NCBI GenBank assembly: GCA_029974855.1
Contig: JARKQO010000357.1
Location: forward strand, 1 to 34,792
Direction of reading: 5' to 3'
Source: Eubacteriales bacterium
GTDB taxonomy: Bacteria > Bacillota_A > Clostridia > Christensenellales > Aristaeellaceae
Length of the DNA stretch: 34,792 nucleotides
Of the stretch, positions 1 through 8,678 are shown piece by piece. The notes under the pieces are model-generated. The model ran no database searches. It saw nothing but the letters and a program-made list of their open reading frames with translations, and was not told where the DNA came from. Within the stretch, counting starts at the first letter, position 1; each line of letters opens with the position of its first letter. The position numbers were made by a program, and so were the translations under genes.

Positions 1-1
1 G

Positions 2-265
2 CGCAGGCTGGAGGAGGAGCGCAGCACAGGCAAGCGCAGCCTGATGCTTCCCCCCCACATCCGTACCCCCCTTTGCGCCGCCCTGAGCGTGTCGGTGTTT
101 GAAAGCGTGAACCTGATCTACATTTACCTCAACGGTGTGTCCCTGAACGGGGGGCACCTGCTGCGGGCACTGATCGACGTGGTATACTCCGCTTTGCTGG
201 CCGGCCTGTTGCAATTCCCCCTCCGCTGGTGGCTGGGGGTGTACAGGGTGAAAAAGGCCCGCTGA
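2..265 (+). CDS. mreD: Rod shape-determining protein MreD, C-terminal part (5' end outside window)
   Basis: The reading frame is open from base 2 and ends with TGA at 263-265, so this is the last 87 or so residues of a longer gene. The visible part is hydrophobic with two likely membrane segments and ends in a short basic tail (VKKAR). MreD is a small polytopic membrane protein of the elongasome that works with MreB and MreC in lateral wall growth. The sequence alone is weak evidence. The call rests on hydrophobicity plus position: it lies 42 bases upstream of a class B penicillin-binding protein, followed by minD and rodA, the usual clostridial mre-pbp-min-rodA order. Confidence 0.75.
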   Translation, partial: RRLEEERSTGKRSLMLPPHIRTPLCAALSVSVFESVNLIYIYLNGVSLNGGHLLRALIDVVYSALLAGLLQFPLRWWLGVYRVKKAR

Positions 266-307
266 ACCCTGAGCGTCCCGTAGACGACGGATGAAAGGAG
301 CAGAGGA

Positions 308-2851
308 ATGAATCGCAGAAGCAGCCGCAAAACCGATCGGGAGGGGTATGACATCCGGGTCCGGTTTTTGGTGTTTATGGGGGCAACCCTGGCTATCTTC
401 ATCTACCTGGCTTCAGGCTTGGCCAATCTCCAGATTCGCTCTGCCGAGGATTACCAGCAAAAGGCCCAAAACAGCCGTACCACCACCATCACCCTTCGGG
501 GCAGCCGGGGGATGATCACCGACGCGGACGCGGTGATCCTGGCCAAGGATGAGCTGATTTATAACGTGACCTTTTACCGGGACGCGTCCCAAAATTCCTC
601 GGAACAGTACGCGGCCTATACCCAGTCCATCCGGGAGACCATCAAGATCATCGAGGAAGGCGGCGGGAAGCTTTCCGTCAAATTCGTCATTCAGCGCAAC
701 CCGGAAACCCAGGAATGGGAGTTCAACTTTGGCAGCGGCGTCAGCGAGACGGTGCTCCAAACCCGGGAAAACCAATGGCGCAACAACAACTACTATTCCG
801 TGAAAAACGTGCCCACCCCCGCCATCGCCATGGAAAAGCTGAAGCAGCGCTACCAGATCCCCGAGGACATGGACGAGGAAACCATGCTCAAGGTAATGGC
901 GGTGTTTTCGGAGATGCAGATGAACCTGTTCAACTCCCAGCCCATCGTCATCGCCAAGGACGTTCCTTACGAAACGGTGATGAAAATTGAAACCCGCTCC
1001 ATGACCCTGCCGGGCATGGAGGTGGCCGTGGGCACCAAGCGGGTGTATCCCCGGGGCACTTTGGCGGCCCAGGTCATCGGCTACATGGGGGCCATCCCCT
1101 CCACCGCCACATGGACCACCCTGGAGCAAAAGGGCTACCGGTTTAGCGATACCATCGGCGTGGACGGCATCGAGGCCTCCATGGAGGGCTGGCTCACCCA
1201 GAACAGCGACCTGCGCCAGGGATACCGAGAGGTGGAGCGGGACAAGGTGGGCAAGATCACCCGGGAGCTCAGCTATACCGCCCCGGAGGACGGCAGCAAC
1301 GTGAAGCTGACCATCATCGCCAGCTACCAGCAACAGGCGGAGCGGGCCCTGGCCAAAAACGTCGCCACCACCCGGGGGGAGCAGGAAAAAAAGCTGATGC
1401 TCAACTCCTGGCTGGAAGCCAACCGCCTGGACATCGAAACCCGGAAATGGAACCAATACCCCCTCTCTTTGGCGCAGCGAGCCGCCATGATGGTGATCGA
1501 TATGGAGGGCCGGGTGCTGGCCATGGCCAACTATCCCACCTTTGATTTGAACGCCCTGACGGCGGCAGGGCCCGAGAGCCGGCAGATCCTCACGGATTCC
1601 CGCAATGTGCTGATGAATTACAACATCCACGCCCGGGGCACCCCCGGCTCCATCTTCAAGATGGTATCCTCCTTGGGGGCCCTTTTGGAGGGGGAATTGC
1701 TGACCAACGAAACCATCAGCGACGGCGGGTACTTCCAGGAGTACACCACGGATCTGACCACCGCCCCCAAATGCTGGATCTCCGCCTCCCAGCGCTGGAA
1801 GCACCAGAACCAAACCATCATCCAGGGCCTGTCCAACAGCTGCAACTACTTCTTCTACACCTTGGGCTCCCGGCTGCAGGAACGGAGGCTGTACCAATAC
1901 GCCTCGGAATTCGGCCTTACCAGCAAAACCGGCGTGGACCTGCCCGGAGAGGTGCGCAGCGTGGTGGGAAACCAAACCAGCCTCTACGACCCGGATAAGC
2001 CCATGGACGAAGCCTCCCAGGACACCGCTTTGCCCATCATCGTGTTCAACTCCATCAAAAAGCACCTGCGCAACCAGGGGGCCAGCCGGAACATTACCTA
2101 TGACAACGACCGCCTGAACCGCTGCGTCAAGCGGCTGATGGACATGGCGGTGAACACCAGCCAGAGCGACTGGCTGGAGTACATGCGCCCCATTTTGATG
2201 GAGGAGCTGAACATGTCCCGGGAGATGGTGTATCTGCAAGCCGTCATCGGCGACACCTACAACTACCTCAACGACATCAAGTGGGGCGGCGGCCAGACCA
2301 TCCAGGTGGCCATCGGCCAGTCCATCACGGTGCTGACCCCCGCCGCGGTCAGCCGCTATGTGGCGACCTTGGGCAACGGCGGCAACGTATACAACCTGAT
2401 GATCGTGGACAGTATCACCTCCCCCGAGGGGGACATCCTCAGCCAGCGCGTTCCCTCCCTAATGAACCATTTCGATGGCTCGGAGCAATACCTGCCCTAC
2501 ATTCTGCGGGGGATGAAGGGCGTGGTGGACGAGAGCGGTACCGCCAACAAGTACTTCCGCAACTGGGATTACAAGGAGCGGGTCTGCGCGAAAACCGGCA
2601 CCGCCGAGGTCACCACCATCGATCTGGAGAACAACGCCTGGTTCGTGATGCTGGCCCCCTTCCAAATGGACGACGCCACCATGACCATTACGGAAAAGCC
2701 CGAGATCGCGGTGGTGGTGTTCATCCCCAGCGGCCTCAGCGGCGGCGAGGCCTCCTTGGCCGCCCAGGAGTTCGTGGGCTGGTACATGGACCAGAAAACC
2801 CTGCGCACCGACGACGCGCCGTTCCCCGGCGGCAACATGATGGCCCCGTAA
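308..2851 (+). CDS. mrdA: Class B penicillin-binding protein 2 (elongasome D,D-transpeptidase)
   Basis: This protein (847 residues) cross-links peptidoglycan stem peptides outside the membrane, normally as partner of the SEDS glycosyltransferase RodA, encoded two genes downstream. An N-terminal signal anchor lies at about residues 18-42. A dimerisation/pedestal region follows. The transpeptidase domain carries all three penicillin-binding motifs: S448-I-F-K451 (catalytic Ser448), S511-C-N513 and K762-T-G764. A GAAAGGAG ribosome site precedes ATG 308. At 847 residues it is longer than a typical PBP2 (about 630-700). The extra length includes about 100 residues between SxN and KTG (roughly 565-670), rich in charged residues. 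Clostridial PBP2 proteins are often enlarged in this way, so I read it as lineage-typical. It is probably co-transcribed with mreD, minD and rodA. Confidence 0.95.
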   Translation: MNRRSSRKTDREGYDIRVRFLVFMGATLAIFIYLASGLANLQIRSAEDYQQKAQNSRTTTITLRGSRGMITDADAVILAKDELIYNVTFYRDASQNSSEQYAAYTQSIRETIKIIEEGGGKLSVKFVIQRNPETQEWEFNFGSGVSETVLQTRENQWRNNNYYSVKNVPTPAIAMEKLKQRYQIPEDMDEETMLKVMAVFSEMQMNLFNSQPIVIAKDVPYETVMKIETRSMTLPGMEVAVGTKRVYPRGTLAAQVIGYMGAIPSTATWTTLEQKGYRFSDTIGVDGIEASMEGWLTQNSDLRQGYREVERDKVGKITRELSYTAPEDGSNVKLTIIASYQQQAERALAKNVATTRGEQEKKLMLNSWLEANRLDIETRKWNQYPLSLAQRAAMMVIDMEGRVLAMANYPTFDLNALTAAGPESRQILTDSRNVLMNYNIHARGTPGSIFKMVSSLGALLEGELLTNETISDGGYFQEYTTDLTTAPKCWISASQRWKHQNQTIIQGLSNSCNYFFYTLGSRLQERRLYQYASEFGLTSKTGVDLPGEVRSVVGNQTSLYDPDKPMDEASQDTALPIIVFNSIKKHLRNQGASRNITYDNDRLNRCVKRLMDMAVNTSQSDWLEYMRPILMEELNMSREMVYLQAVIGDTYNYLNDIKWGGGQTIQVAIGQSITVLTPAAVSRYVATLGNGGNVYNLMIVDSITSPEGDILSQRVPSLMNHFDGSEQYLPYILRGMKGVVDESGTANKYFRNWDYKERVCAKTGTAEVTTIDLENNAWFVMLAPFQMDDATMTITEKPEIAVVVFIPSGLSGGEASLAAQEFVGWYMDQKTLRTDDAPFPGGNMMAP

Positions 2852-2876
2852 GGATACAAAAGAAGGAGAGGTCCCC

Positions 2877-3650
2877 ATGAGCCAGGTATGGATGATCGCT
2901 TCCGGCAAGGGAGGCGTGGGCAAATCCCTTTTCACCTCCGCCTTGGCCATCGCCCTGGCCAAGCGCCAGGTGCAGACCGTGGCTGTGGATTCGGACATCG
3001 GCCTGCGGAACCTGGATTTGATGCTGGGCATGGAGAACAGGGTGATCTACGATGTGGTGGACGTGATGCACAGGGATTGCAAGCTCCGCTATGCCTTGAC
3101 CCGGGACCCGGCTTTGCCCTTCCTCTCCTTGCTGCCCGCCGCCCAGATGAGCCACGCCTCCCAGCTGAAGCCCGCGGATTGGGAGCAGGTGCTGGATAGG
3201 CTTCGCAAGCATTTTTCCTATATCCTCATCGACGCCCCCGCCGGGGTGGACCAGGGCATGCAGAACATTCTGCACTGCGCGGACCAGCTGCTGCTGATCA
3301 CCACCCCGGACGACATCGCCATGCGGGACGCGGAGAGGCTCATCGCCCTGGCGCGCCAGGAGGGCAAGCCCTCCCCCATGCTGGTGGTGAACCGGGTACG
3401 GGCGGAAATGGTGCGCAGCGGGCACATGTACAGCCCTGAAACCGTGGCAGGTATTTTGGACGTGCCGCTGCTGGGCTATCTGCCCGAGGACCCGGAGATC
3501 CTCCGCAGGCTCAGCTGCCGCCAAAGCTTTATGGAGGCCAAATGCCCGGCCAAAGAGGCCATGGAGCGCATCGTGCGGCGCTTTTTGGGCGAATCTGTGA
3601 CTATGCCCAAGCCCAGGGCCAAGCGCCAGCTCTTTGGCCTCAGCGGCTAG
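2877..3650 (+). CDS. minD: Septum site-determining ATPase MinD
   Basis: MinD is a membrane-cycling ATPase that positions the division septum. The 257-residue protein opens with a deviant Walker A motif (KGGVGKS, K11 and K16). The switch region contains D38 and D40 inside the MinD-typical IGLRNLD segment, and an LIDAPAG Walker B stretch lies near residue 117. The C terminus (KRQLFGL) is short, basic and partly hydrophobic, and could be the membrane-targeting helix, although it is weaker than in Bacillus MinD. AAGGAGAGG precedes the ATG. It is 25 bases after the PBP2 gene and 36 bases before rodA. No minC or minE is beside it, although both often sit here in Clostridia. Confidence 0.93.
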   Translation: MSQVWMIASGKGGVGKSLFTSALAIALAKRQVQTVAVDSDIGLRNLDLMLGMENRVIYDVVDVMHRDCKLRYALTRDPALPFLSLLPAAQMSHASQLKPADWEQVLDRLRKHFSYILIDAPAGVDQGMQNILHCADQLLLITTPDDIAMRDAERLIALARQEGKPSPMLVVNRVRAEMVRSGHMYSPETVAGILDVPLLGYLPEDPEILRRLSCRQSFMEAKCPAKEAMERIVRRFLGESVTMPKPRAKRQLFGLSG

Positions 3651-3686
3651 CTGATATTTTTTCTCCAGGGAGGGAACCTTTTTCCT

Positions 3687-4886
3687 ATGATGATCAACGA
3701 ATCCCGGCGCTCCAGGGCCCATTTTGACATCCCCCTCACCATTTTGGTGTTTGGGCTGGCGGCCTTTGGGGTGCTCAGCGTGGCCGTAGCCACCTTCAGC
3801 ACCAGCTCCCCCGCGGAGGATACGCTGCTCAACTACATCGTGGCCTCCTACTACGGCATGCGGCAGGCCATCTTTTTCCTGATTTCCCCCATCGTCATCG
3901 GCGTGATCACCTTCTTCCCCTATGAGTTCATCCGGCGGCGCTCCACGCTGTTTTACTACGTGGCCCTGGGGCTACTGATGGTGGCCCTGGCGGGTGAGGC
4001 CGCGGGCGTGAAGGCCTGGATCGACATCATCTGGGGCTATACCATCCAGCCCTCGGAATTTGTGAAGCTGGCCTGCATCATCGTTACCGCCAAGCATCTG
4101 GAAACCAACGACGACCCCCTGGGCACCGCCAGCGGCGCGCTGCGCCTGGCCCTGCTCATGGGCATTCCCTGGGCCCTTACGTTGGCCCAGGGTGAAATGG
4201 GCTCGGTGCTGGTGATGATCTTCGTGTTCGCGGTGATGATGTTTTTCGGGGGCATCCGCCTGCGGATCATGGGGGGCATCATTGCGGTGGGGGTGATTGC
4301 CATCGCAATCCTCTACGGCGTCACCATGGCCTCGGGCACGGGCAACTACCGGCTCGACCGAATTCTCTCCTTCGTGAACCCGGCTTTGGTGGACCCAAGC
4401 GCCACCTACCAGGTGAACAACGCCAAGATGGCCATTGGGTCCGGGGGGACGAACGGGGTGGGGGTTTTCGTGCAAGGCAGCTTCAGCCAGCTGGACTATG
4501 TGCCCGCGGATTGGACGGACTTCATCTTCTCCACCATCGGGGAGGCCTTTGGCTTCACGGGCAGCGCCTTTCTGCTGGTGGCCTACCTGCTGCTGATTCT
4601 GCGGATGCTCTACCTGGCCCGCTACACCACGGACCGCTTCGGGCAGATGACCATCATCGGGGTGATGGCCATAATGCTGTTTCATATCTTTGAAAACATC
4701 GGCATGAACGCGGGGCTGATGCCTGTGACGGGCATTCCCCTGCCCTTTATCAGCTACGGCGGCAGCAACCTGGTGACCAACATGGCCGGTATCGGCCTGG
4801 TGCTGAACGTGACCAAAAACCGCAGCATCACCGGCAGCGCCAGGCTGACCCCCCAGCCGTCGGTGAGGGCCAAATATCTGCGGTAA
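3687..4886 (+). CDS. rodA: SEDS peptidoglycan glycosyltransferase RodA (FtsW/RodA/SpoVE family)
   Basis: This polytopic protein (399 residues, about ten membrane segments) polymerises lipid II into glycan strands together with a class B PBP. Family signatures are QPSEF at residues 121-125, the WTDFIFS loop with the catalytic-type aspartate D278, and the GLMPVTGIPLPFISYGG segment near the C terminus. The usual RWI before QPSE is AWI here (A110-W111), with a few extra residues before QPSE. A GGGAGG ribosome site lies upstream of two adjacent ATG codons (3687 and 3690), and either may be used. Context with PBP2 supports RodA rather than FtsW or SpoVE. A strong terminator follows. Confidence 0.92.
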   Translation: MMINESRRSRAHFDIPLTILVFGLAAFGVLSVAVATFSTSSPAEDTLLNYIVASYYGMRQAIFFLISPIVIGVITFFPYEFIRRRSTLFYYVALGLLMVALAGEAAGVKAWIDIIWGYTIQPSEFVKLACIIVTAKHLETNDDPLGTASGALRLALLMGIPWALTLAQGEMGSVLVMIFVFAVMMFFGGIRLRIMGGIIAVGVIAIAILYGVTMASGTGNYRLDRILSFVNPALVDPSATYQVNNAKMAIGSGGTNGVGVFVQGSFSQLDYVPADWTDFIFSTIGEAFGFTGSAFLLVAYLLLILRMLYLARYTTDRFGQMTIIGVMAIMLFHIFENIGMNAGLMPVTGIPLPFISYGGSNLVTNMAGIGLVLNVTKNRSITGSARLTPQPSVRAKYLR

Positions 4887-4910
4887 GGCCAGGGGGCCCT
4901 CCTTGGGGAT

Positions 4911-4951
4911 TGGGGCAGGAATTGATTAATTGATTTCCTGCCCCATTTTTT
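4911..4951 (+). terminator. Intrinsic terminator of the mreD-PBP2-minD-rodA operon
   Basis: A perfect stem pairs TGGGGCAGGAA (4911-4921) with TTCCTGCCCCA (4935-4945) around an AT-rich loop, followed directly by six T residues. It begins 25 bases after the rodA stop codon. A smaller perfect hairpin (TGCGCC/GGCGCA, 4951-4966) comes next. Confidence 0.93.
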
Positions 4952-4990
4952 GCGCCCATTGGCGCACACTAGCCAGGAGGTGAAAAACGC

Positions 4991-5671
4991 GTGCAATGGA
5001 TTCAGCTGCTGGCGTGGGGCGGGCTCACCTATTGGGCCGCCCGGCAGGACCGGCGGGCTGCCCTGTGGCCCTGGGTCCTCAGCCTGGGCATTTTGCTGTC
5101 CATGGCCACCCAGCTCCTGCTGCTGGCGGAGGTAAAGCAGTTTCACATCGGCACTGCCTTGCCGCTGCACCTGTGCGCCATGACGGGCCTTCTCACCGTG
5201 CCCATGCTGCTGAGGCCCAGTGGGCCGCTGTACGCTTTTTCCATGTTTTTGGGCGCGCCCTGCGCCCTGCTGGCCCTGTGCTTTCCGGCCATCGTCCCCT
5301 GCAACCGCCCCTGGCTCATGGCCACGGCGTTCTTCCGCCTTCATGCTCTCATCCTCTGCGGCCCGCTGTTCCTGCGGCTGAGGGGCTTTCCCTGGCCCCG
5401 GGACCCCCGGGGAGTGTTCTTGGCAGCCTGCGGATACCTGCTGCTGGTGGCGGCCTTCAACCGGCTGTTCCACACCAACTACATGTTTTTGTCCCGGCCT
5501 CCGGCTGGGACGCCCTTGGCCTGGCTGGCCCAAGGGGGCGGGGTAGGCTACCTGTGCTCCTTGGCGCTGCTGGCCATGGTGGCCCTGGCGCTGCTGGCGG
5601 CGCTGTATCAGACCCTGGCGGACAAAGCCGCAGCCCCCGCCTGGTGGCGGAGGCTGCGGCTGCGGGAATAG
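4991..5671 (+). CDS. YwaF/TMEM164-family integral membrane protein
   Basis: This protein of 226 residues is almost entirely hydrophobic, with about six or seven membrane spans. Two segments match what I know of the YwaF (TIGR02206/TMEM164-like) family: LPLHLC in the first third and NYMFLSRPP in the last third. The function is not established in bacteria and I do not assign one. The start is GTG at 4991, nine bases after AGGAGG (4975-4980) within the accepted spacing range. No promoter is clear between the upstream terminator and the gene. It runs convergently into the M20 peptidase gene with only 18 bases between the stop codons and no obvious terminator. Confidence 0.75.
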   Translation: MQWIQLLAWGGLTYWAARQDRRAALWPWVLSLGILLSMATQLLLLAEVKQFHIGTALPLHLCAMTGLLTVPMLLRPSGPLYAFSMFLGAPCALLALCFPAIVPCNRPWLMATAFFRLHALILCGPLFLRLRGFPWPRDPRGVFLAACGYLLLVAAFNRLFHTNYMFLSRPPAGTPLAWLAQGGGVGYLCSLALLAMVALALLAALYQTLADKAAAPAWWRRLRLRE

Positions 5672-5689
5672 GTCCTGGAAGCTGAACCC

Positions 5690-7123
5690 TTAACTCAGCC
5701 GGATCAGCCGGGTGAAGAAGGCGATATAGTCCCCCAGCAGGGCCACGGGAATCCGCTCGTCCGCGTTGTGGATGAGCCCTCGCTGCTCCTTGGAAAGGGG
5801 CATGCCCCCGAAGCGGTACACATTGTCGCTGATGCGGCAGTAGTGGCGGCTGTCGGTGGCGGCCACCATCAGATAGGGAGCCACCAGCGCCTGGGGATAG
5901 GTCTGGCGGATGGCGGTGACCAGCCGCTCCCAGGCCCCGTCATAGGTCTTGGAGATGGCGGAGGGGTTCTGCCCCTGGCGGATGGTGAAGGTGACGCCGG
6001 GGTCCCCCACGGCTTTCTCCAGGCGGCGCTTCGCCTGCTCCATGGTATCCCCGGGGATCAGCCGCAGGTTCACCCCTGCCGTGGCCTCCCTGGGCAGCAC
6101 GTTGAAGGCCTCAGCCCCCCGGGCCATGGTGAAGGCGCAAGTGGTGCGCACCAAGGCGTTCAGCTCGCCCCCGCTCTTTTTGCAGATCACATCCAGCAGC
6201 GGCGCAAAGCACCACAAATTGGCGAAGATCAGCCGGAAGGCAAAGCCGGAATACCGCCCCATGGCGTCAAAAAGCTCCATGGCGGGCTTGGTGAGGGTGA
6301 AGGGCATGGGCTTTTGCATCCGCAGGATGGCCCTGGCCAGCACTGTCAGGCTTTGGCGTACCGGCGGGGTGCTGGCGTGGCCCCCTTTGCCTGTGGCCGT
6401 CACCTCCATAGACACGGTTCCCTTTTCCGCAATACCGATGAGGGCCGCGCTTTGCTTCACCCCGGGGAACACGCCTTCCACAATGGCCCCGCCCTCGTCC
6501 AGCACAAAGGCGGGCTTCACGCCCCGCCCTTCCAGCTCCCGGACCATGGCGGGGGCGTCCTCCCCCATGATTTCCTCATCCCCGCCAAAGGCGAAGTAGA
6601 GGTCGTTTTCCGGCTGGAAGCCCTCTGCCAGCAGCCCTTCGGCGGCCTCCAAAACCCCATGGAGGGTGCACTTGGTATCCAAGGTGCCCCGGCCCCAAAT
6701 CTCCCCGTCCTTCAGGGCGGCGGAAAAGGGCGGTTCCTTCCAGTCCTCCTCCTTCACGGGCACCACGTCGTAGTGGGCCATCAGCACGGAGGGGGCGGCG
6801 CTGCTTTTGCCCTTCCAGGTGTAGAGCATGCCGCCCGAGCCGATGATTTCCCGCTGGCAGGCGGCGTGTACCTTGGGGTACAGGGTGGGCAGCAGCTCCC
6901 GGAAGGCGGCGAACTCCTTTTGGTCCATTTTGCTCCGGTCCACATAGCTCACGGTCTTTTTTTGGATCATGGCCTGGAAGCGGCGAATGGCCCCTTCCTC
7001 ATCCACGATCACGGGGCTGGCCTGGGGCAGGGAAGCCGCCTTGGGGGTAAAGCGCAGGGCCCGAACCGCCAGCACCCCCACAAAGCAAACCAGGAGCCCC
7101 AGGATGATCCACAAAGCTATCAT
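5690..7123 (-). CDS. M20-family zinc metallopeptidase/amidohydrolase, membrane anchored (PM20D1/CPS1-like)
   Basis: This enzyme (477 residues) is predicted to hydrolyse peptide or N-acyl-amino-acid amide bonds with two zinc ions. The metal site is intact: H117-x-D119, bridging D149 in GTLDTK, the E183-E184 pair with E183 as likely general base, and D209. The dimerisation-domain histidine lies in GKGGHAS, and the last ligand is likely the His in LIHNADE near the C terminus. Residues 3-22 form a membrane anchor, unlike cytosolic PepT or ArgE. The length fits the PM20D1/carboxypeptidase S branch. It is the last gene of a unit with two membrane proteins upstream (21-base gap), which suggests hydrolysis of a compound the pair transports. 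The substrate is unknown. Confidence 0.88.
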   Translation of the reverse strand: MIALWIILGLLVCFVGVLAVRALRFTPKAASLPQASPVIVDEEGAIRRFQAMIQKKTVSYVDRSKMDQKEFAAFRELLPTLYPKVHAACQREIIGSGGMLYTWKGKSSAAPSVLMAHYDVVPVKEEDWKEPPFSAALKDGEIWGRGTLDTKCTLHGVLEAAEGLLAEGFQPENDLYFAFGGDEEIMGEDAPAMVRELEGRGVKPAFVLDEGGAIVEGVFPGVKQSAALIGIAEKGTVSMEVTATGKGGHASTPPVRQSLTVLARAILRMQKPMPFTLTKPAMELFDAMGRYSGFAFRLIFANLWCFAPLLDVICKKSGGELNALVRTTCAFTMARGAEAFNVLPREATAGVNLRLIPGDTMEQAKRRLEKAVGDPGVTFTIRQGQNPSAISKTYDGAWERLVTAIRQTYPQALVAPYLMVAATDSRHYCRISDNVYRFGGMPLSKEQRGLIHNADERIPVALLGDYIAFFTRLIRLS

Positions 7124-7144
7124 TTGTATCTCTCCCTTGCTTGA

Positions 7145-7852
7145 TCAGACGCTTGCGGCCTTCCCGTCCTTCTGGTCCAGGAGGCCCTTCTTGTACAAAA
7201 TCCGCGCCACCCCGATGGCGATCAGGGCCCCCACGGGCACCAAAATCCCCACGCTGCTGGACAGGCCCGGAGCCAGCAAGAACAGCACCACCATGAACAC
7301 CAGCGGGGCCACAGCCAGCTTCAGGTTCCTGCTGACAAACACAGCCCCCAAAGCCCCGAACAGGGCGGGCAAAATGTTGTCAAAGGCGGGCTTCAGCGCC
7401 GGGGATTCCAGCACGGGCCGCAGGAAGTTGAGCCCGAAAACCCCCAAGGCGATCACCAAAGTGGTGACGATGGAGCTGGAGGCGATGGCGATGGTGGAGA
7501 TGGCCTCCCCCTCCTGGGTCCCGGGCTTGATTTTAGCCGCTTCCATGGCGTTCAGGGCGCAGGGGACCTTCAGGTTTGTCAGATTGCCGGTGACAAAGGC
7601 CAGGTAAGTGCCGCCGGTGCCCAGCATGGGCGCATAGGTCAGCACCTCGATGATGCCCACCGTCCAGAACATGGGGGCCACCCCCAGCAGCCCCTTCAGC
7701 AGGTGTCTCCCTTCGGGCCAGGCATCGTAATACACGCAGATGGCTACCGGCGCCGCGATCATCAGCAGCAGCGCCAGGGCCATCCAAATGCGCCCGTATA
7801 CATGGACGCTGTTTTCATAATCGGTAAGCTGAACCGTTTTCTTTTCACTCAT
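7145..7852 (-). CDS. Uncharacterised polytopic membrane protein, partner of DUF5058 protein
   Basis: I do not recognise this family with confidence. The 235-residue protein has about six or seven membrane spans, beginning near residue 24. The most distinctive stretch is a glycine- and asparagine-rich loop after the second span (GTGGTYLAFVTGNLTN), which resembles substrate or gate loops in transporters. GGAGGG precedes the ATG. It starts 13 bases after the DUF5058 gene and ends 21 bases before the M20 peptidase gene, so the three are almost certainly one transcript. Together with its neighbour it could form a two-subunit permease. That is an inference from context. Confidence 0.7.
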   Translation of the reverse strand: MSEKKTVQLTDYENSVHVYGRIWMALALLLMIAAPVAICVYYDAWPEGRHLLKGLLGVAPMFWTVGIIEVLTYAPMLGTGGTYLAFVTGNLTNLKVPCALNAMEAAKIKPGTQEGEAISTIAIASSSIVTTLVIALGVFGLNFLRPVLESPALKPAFDNILPALFGALGAVFVSRNLKLAVAPLVFMVVLFLLAPGLSSSVGILVPVGALIAIGVARILYKKGLLDQKDGKAASV

Positions 7853-7865
7853 TGTCGTTCCCTCC

Positions 7866-8597
7866 TCAAGACATCCAAGCGGTGATGGGAAGGCTCAACG
7901 CCATGGCCCCCAGCATGCACAGGGGCAAGGCGTACTGCTCCAGCCAGGTCCATTGGCACTTTTTGATCAGGATGCCGCACAGGGCCATCAGCACGGCGGA
8001 GCACAGGGCCACCGCAATGGGAATGAAACCCGGCAACCCCGTGCGGACCTTGGCAAACAGCAGCCCCACAAAGGCGGAGATCATGCCCAGAAATAGGCTG
8101 TTCATGAGGATTTCGCCCCAGCGCTTGTCCTTGCTGGTCAGGGAGTGAACGCCCCCCTGGATCTTTTTCAGGCCGAACAAAATGAGAATCAGGCCGGAGA
8201 GAATGCCCAAGGTCATTACCCAGGCGATGTTGCCGAACACCTTGGGATCGGTGATCAGCTGCACGTTTTGGGTCACGTCCACCCCCATGCTGGCGGCGGC
8301 GATGGTGGCGGCGGGCAGCTCATAGGTCACCGCGCCGATGATGGACAGCCGCAGCCAGGGAAAGGGCAGCCCGATGAACTGGCTCAGGGAGATGACCCCC
8401 ATCAGAATGGAGATGGCCGGAACCAAGGAGAACAGCCCGCTGGAGAGAACGGTGCTGCGGATGGTTTCCCGAGGGATGTTCAGCTGCCTGGCGCGCCTGA
8501 CGGCCTTCACCAAGAAGAATACCGACTGGGCGATGACAAACAGGATCACCACGCTGGTAACCAGGTACAGAAAGCCCGAGTTCACGTCAAATGGCAT
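7866..8597 (-). CDS. DUF5058-family membrane protein
   Basis: The protein has 243 residues and about six membrane spans. The layout fits DUF5058: an N-terminal span followed by a basic segment (VRRARQL), then an SLVPAI-type segment, a PFPWLRLS loop and an AVTYEL loop containing a membrane-embedded Glu. The function is unknown. AGGAGG lies seven bases before ATG 8597. It is the first gene of the DUF5058, membrane protein and M20 peptidase unit. No promoter is evident in the 81 bases separating it from the phosphorylase gene, so read-through from upstream is possible. Confidence 0.72.
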   Translation of the reverse strand: MPFDVNSGFLYLVTSVVILFVIAQSVFFLVKAVRRARQLNIPRETIRSTVLSSGLFSLVPAISILMGVISLSQFIGLPFPWLRLSIIGAVTYELPAATIAAASMGVDVTQNVQLITDPKVFGNIAWVMTLGILSGLILILFGLKKIQGGVHSLTSKDKRWGEILMNSLFLGMISAFVGLLFAKVRTGLPGFIPIAVALCSAVLMALCGILIKKCQWTWLEQYALPLCMLGAMALSLPITAWMS

Positions 8598-8638
8598 GAA
8601 GGTTCCTCCTTTGCGTCATGGGTCTGCCTTAGGCTTGC

Positions 8639-8652
8639 CCCGCCCGGGCCCG
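8639..8652. repeat. GC palindrome-containing 14-bp direct repeat, copy 1
   Basis: The 14-mer CCCGCCCGGGCCCG occurs here and identically at 10064-10077, in the two gaps flanking the nucleoside phosphorylase gene. This copy overlaps a 14-base perfect palindrome, GCCCGGGCCCGGGC (8642-8655). No T tract follows on either strand, so it is not an ordinary intrinsic terminator. Confidence 0.6.
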
Positions 8653-8678
8653 GGCTTAGGCGGAGCCTCCCGGTCCTC

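Noticed and set aside
413..2239. 608-codon open frame on the minus strand opposite the PBP2 gene
   Set aside because: It is His/Gly/Val-rich with no recognisable domain and mirrors codon bias of the real gene on the other strand, which has all three penicillin-binding motifs.
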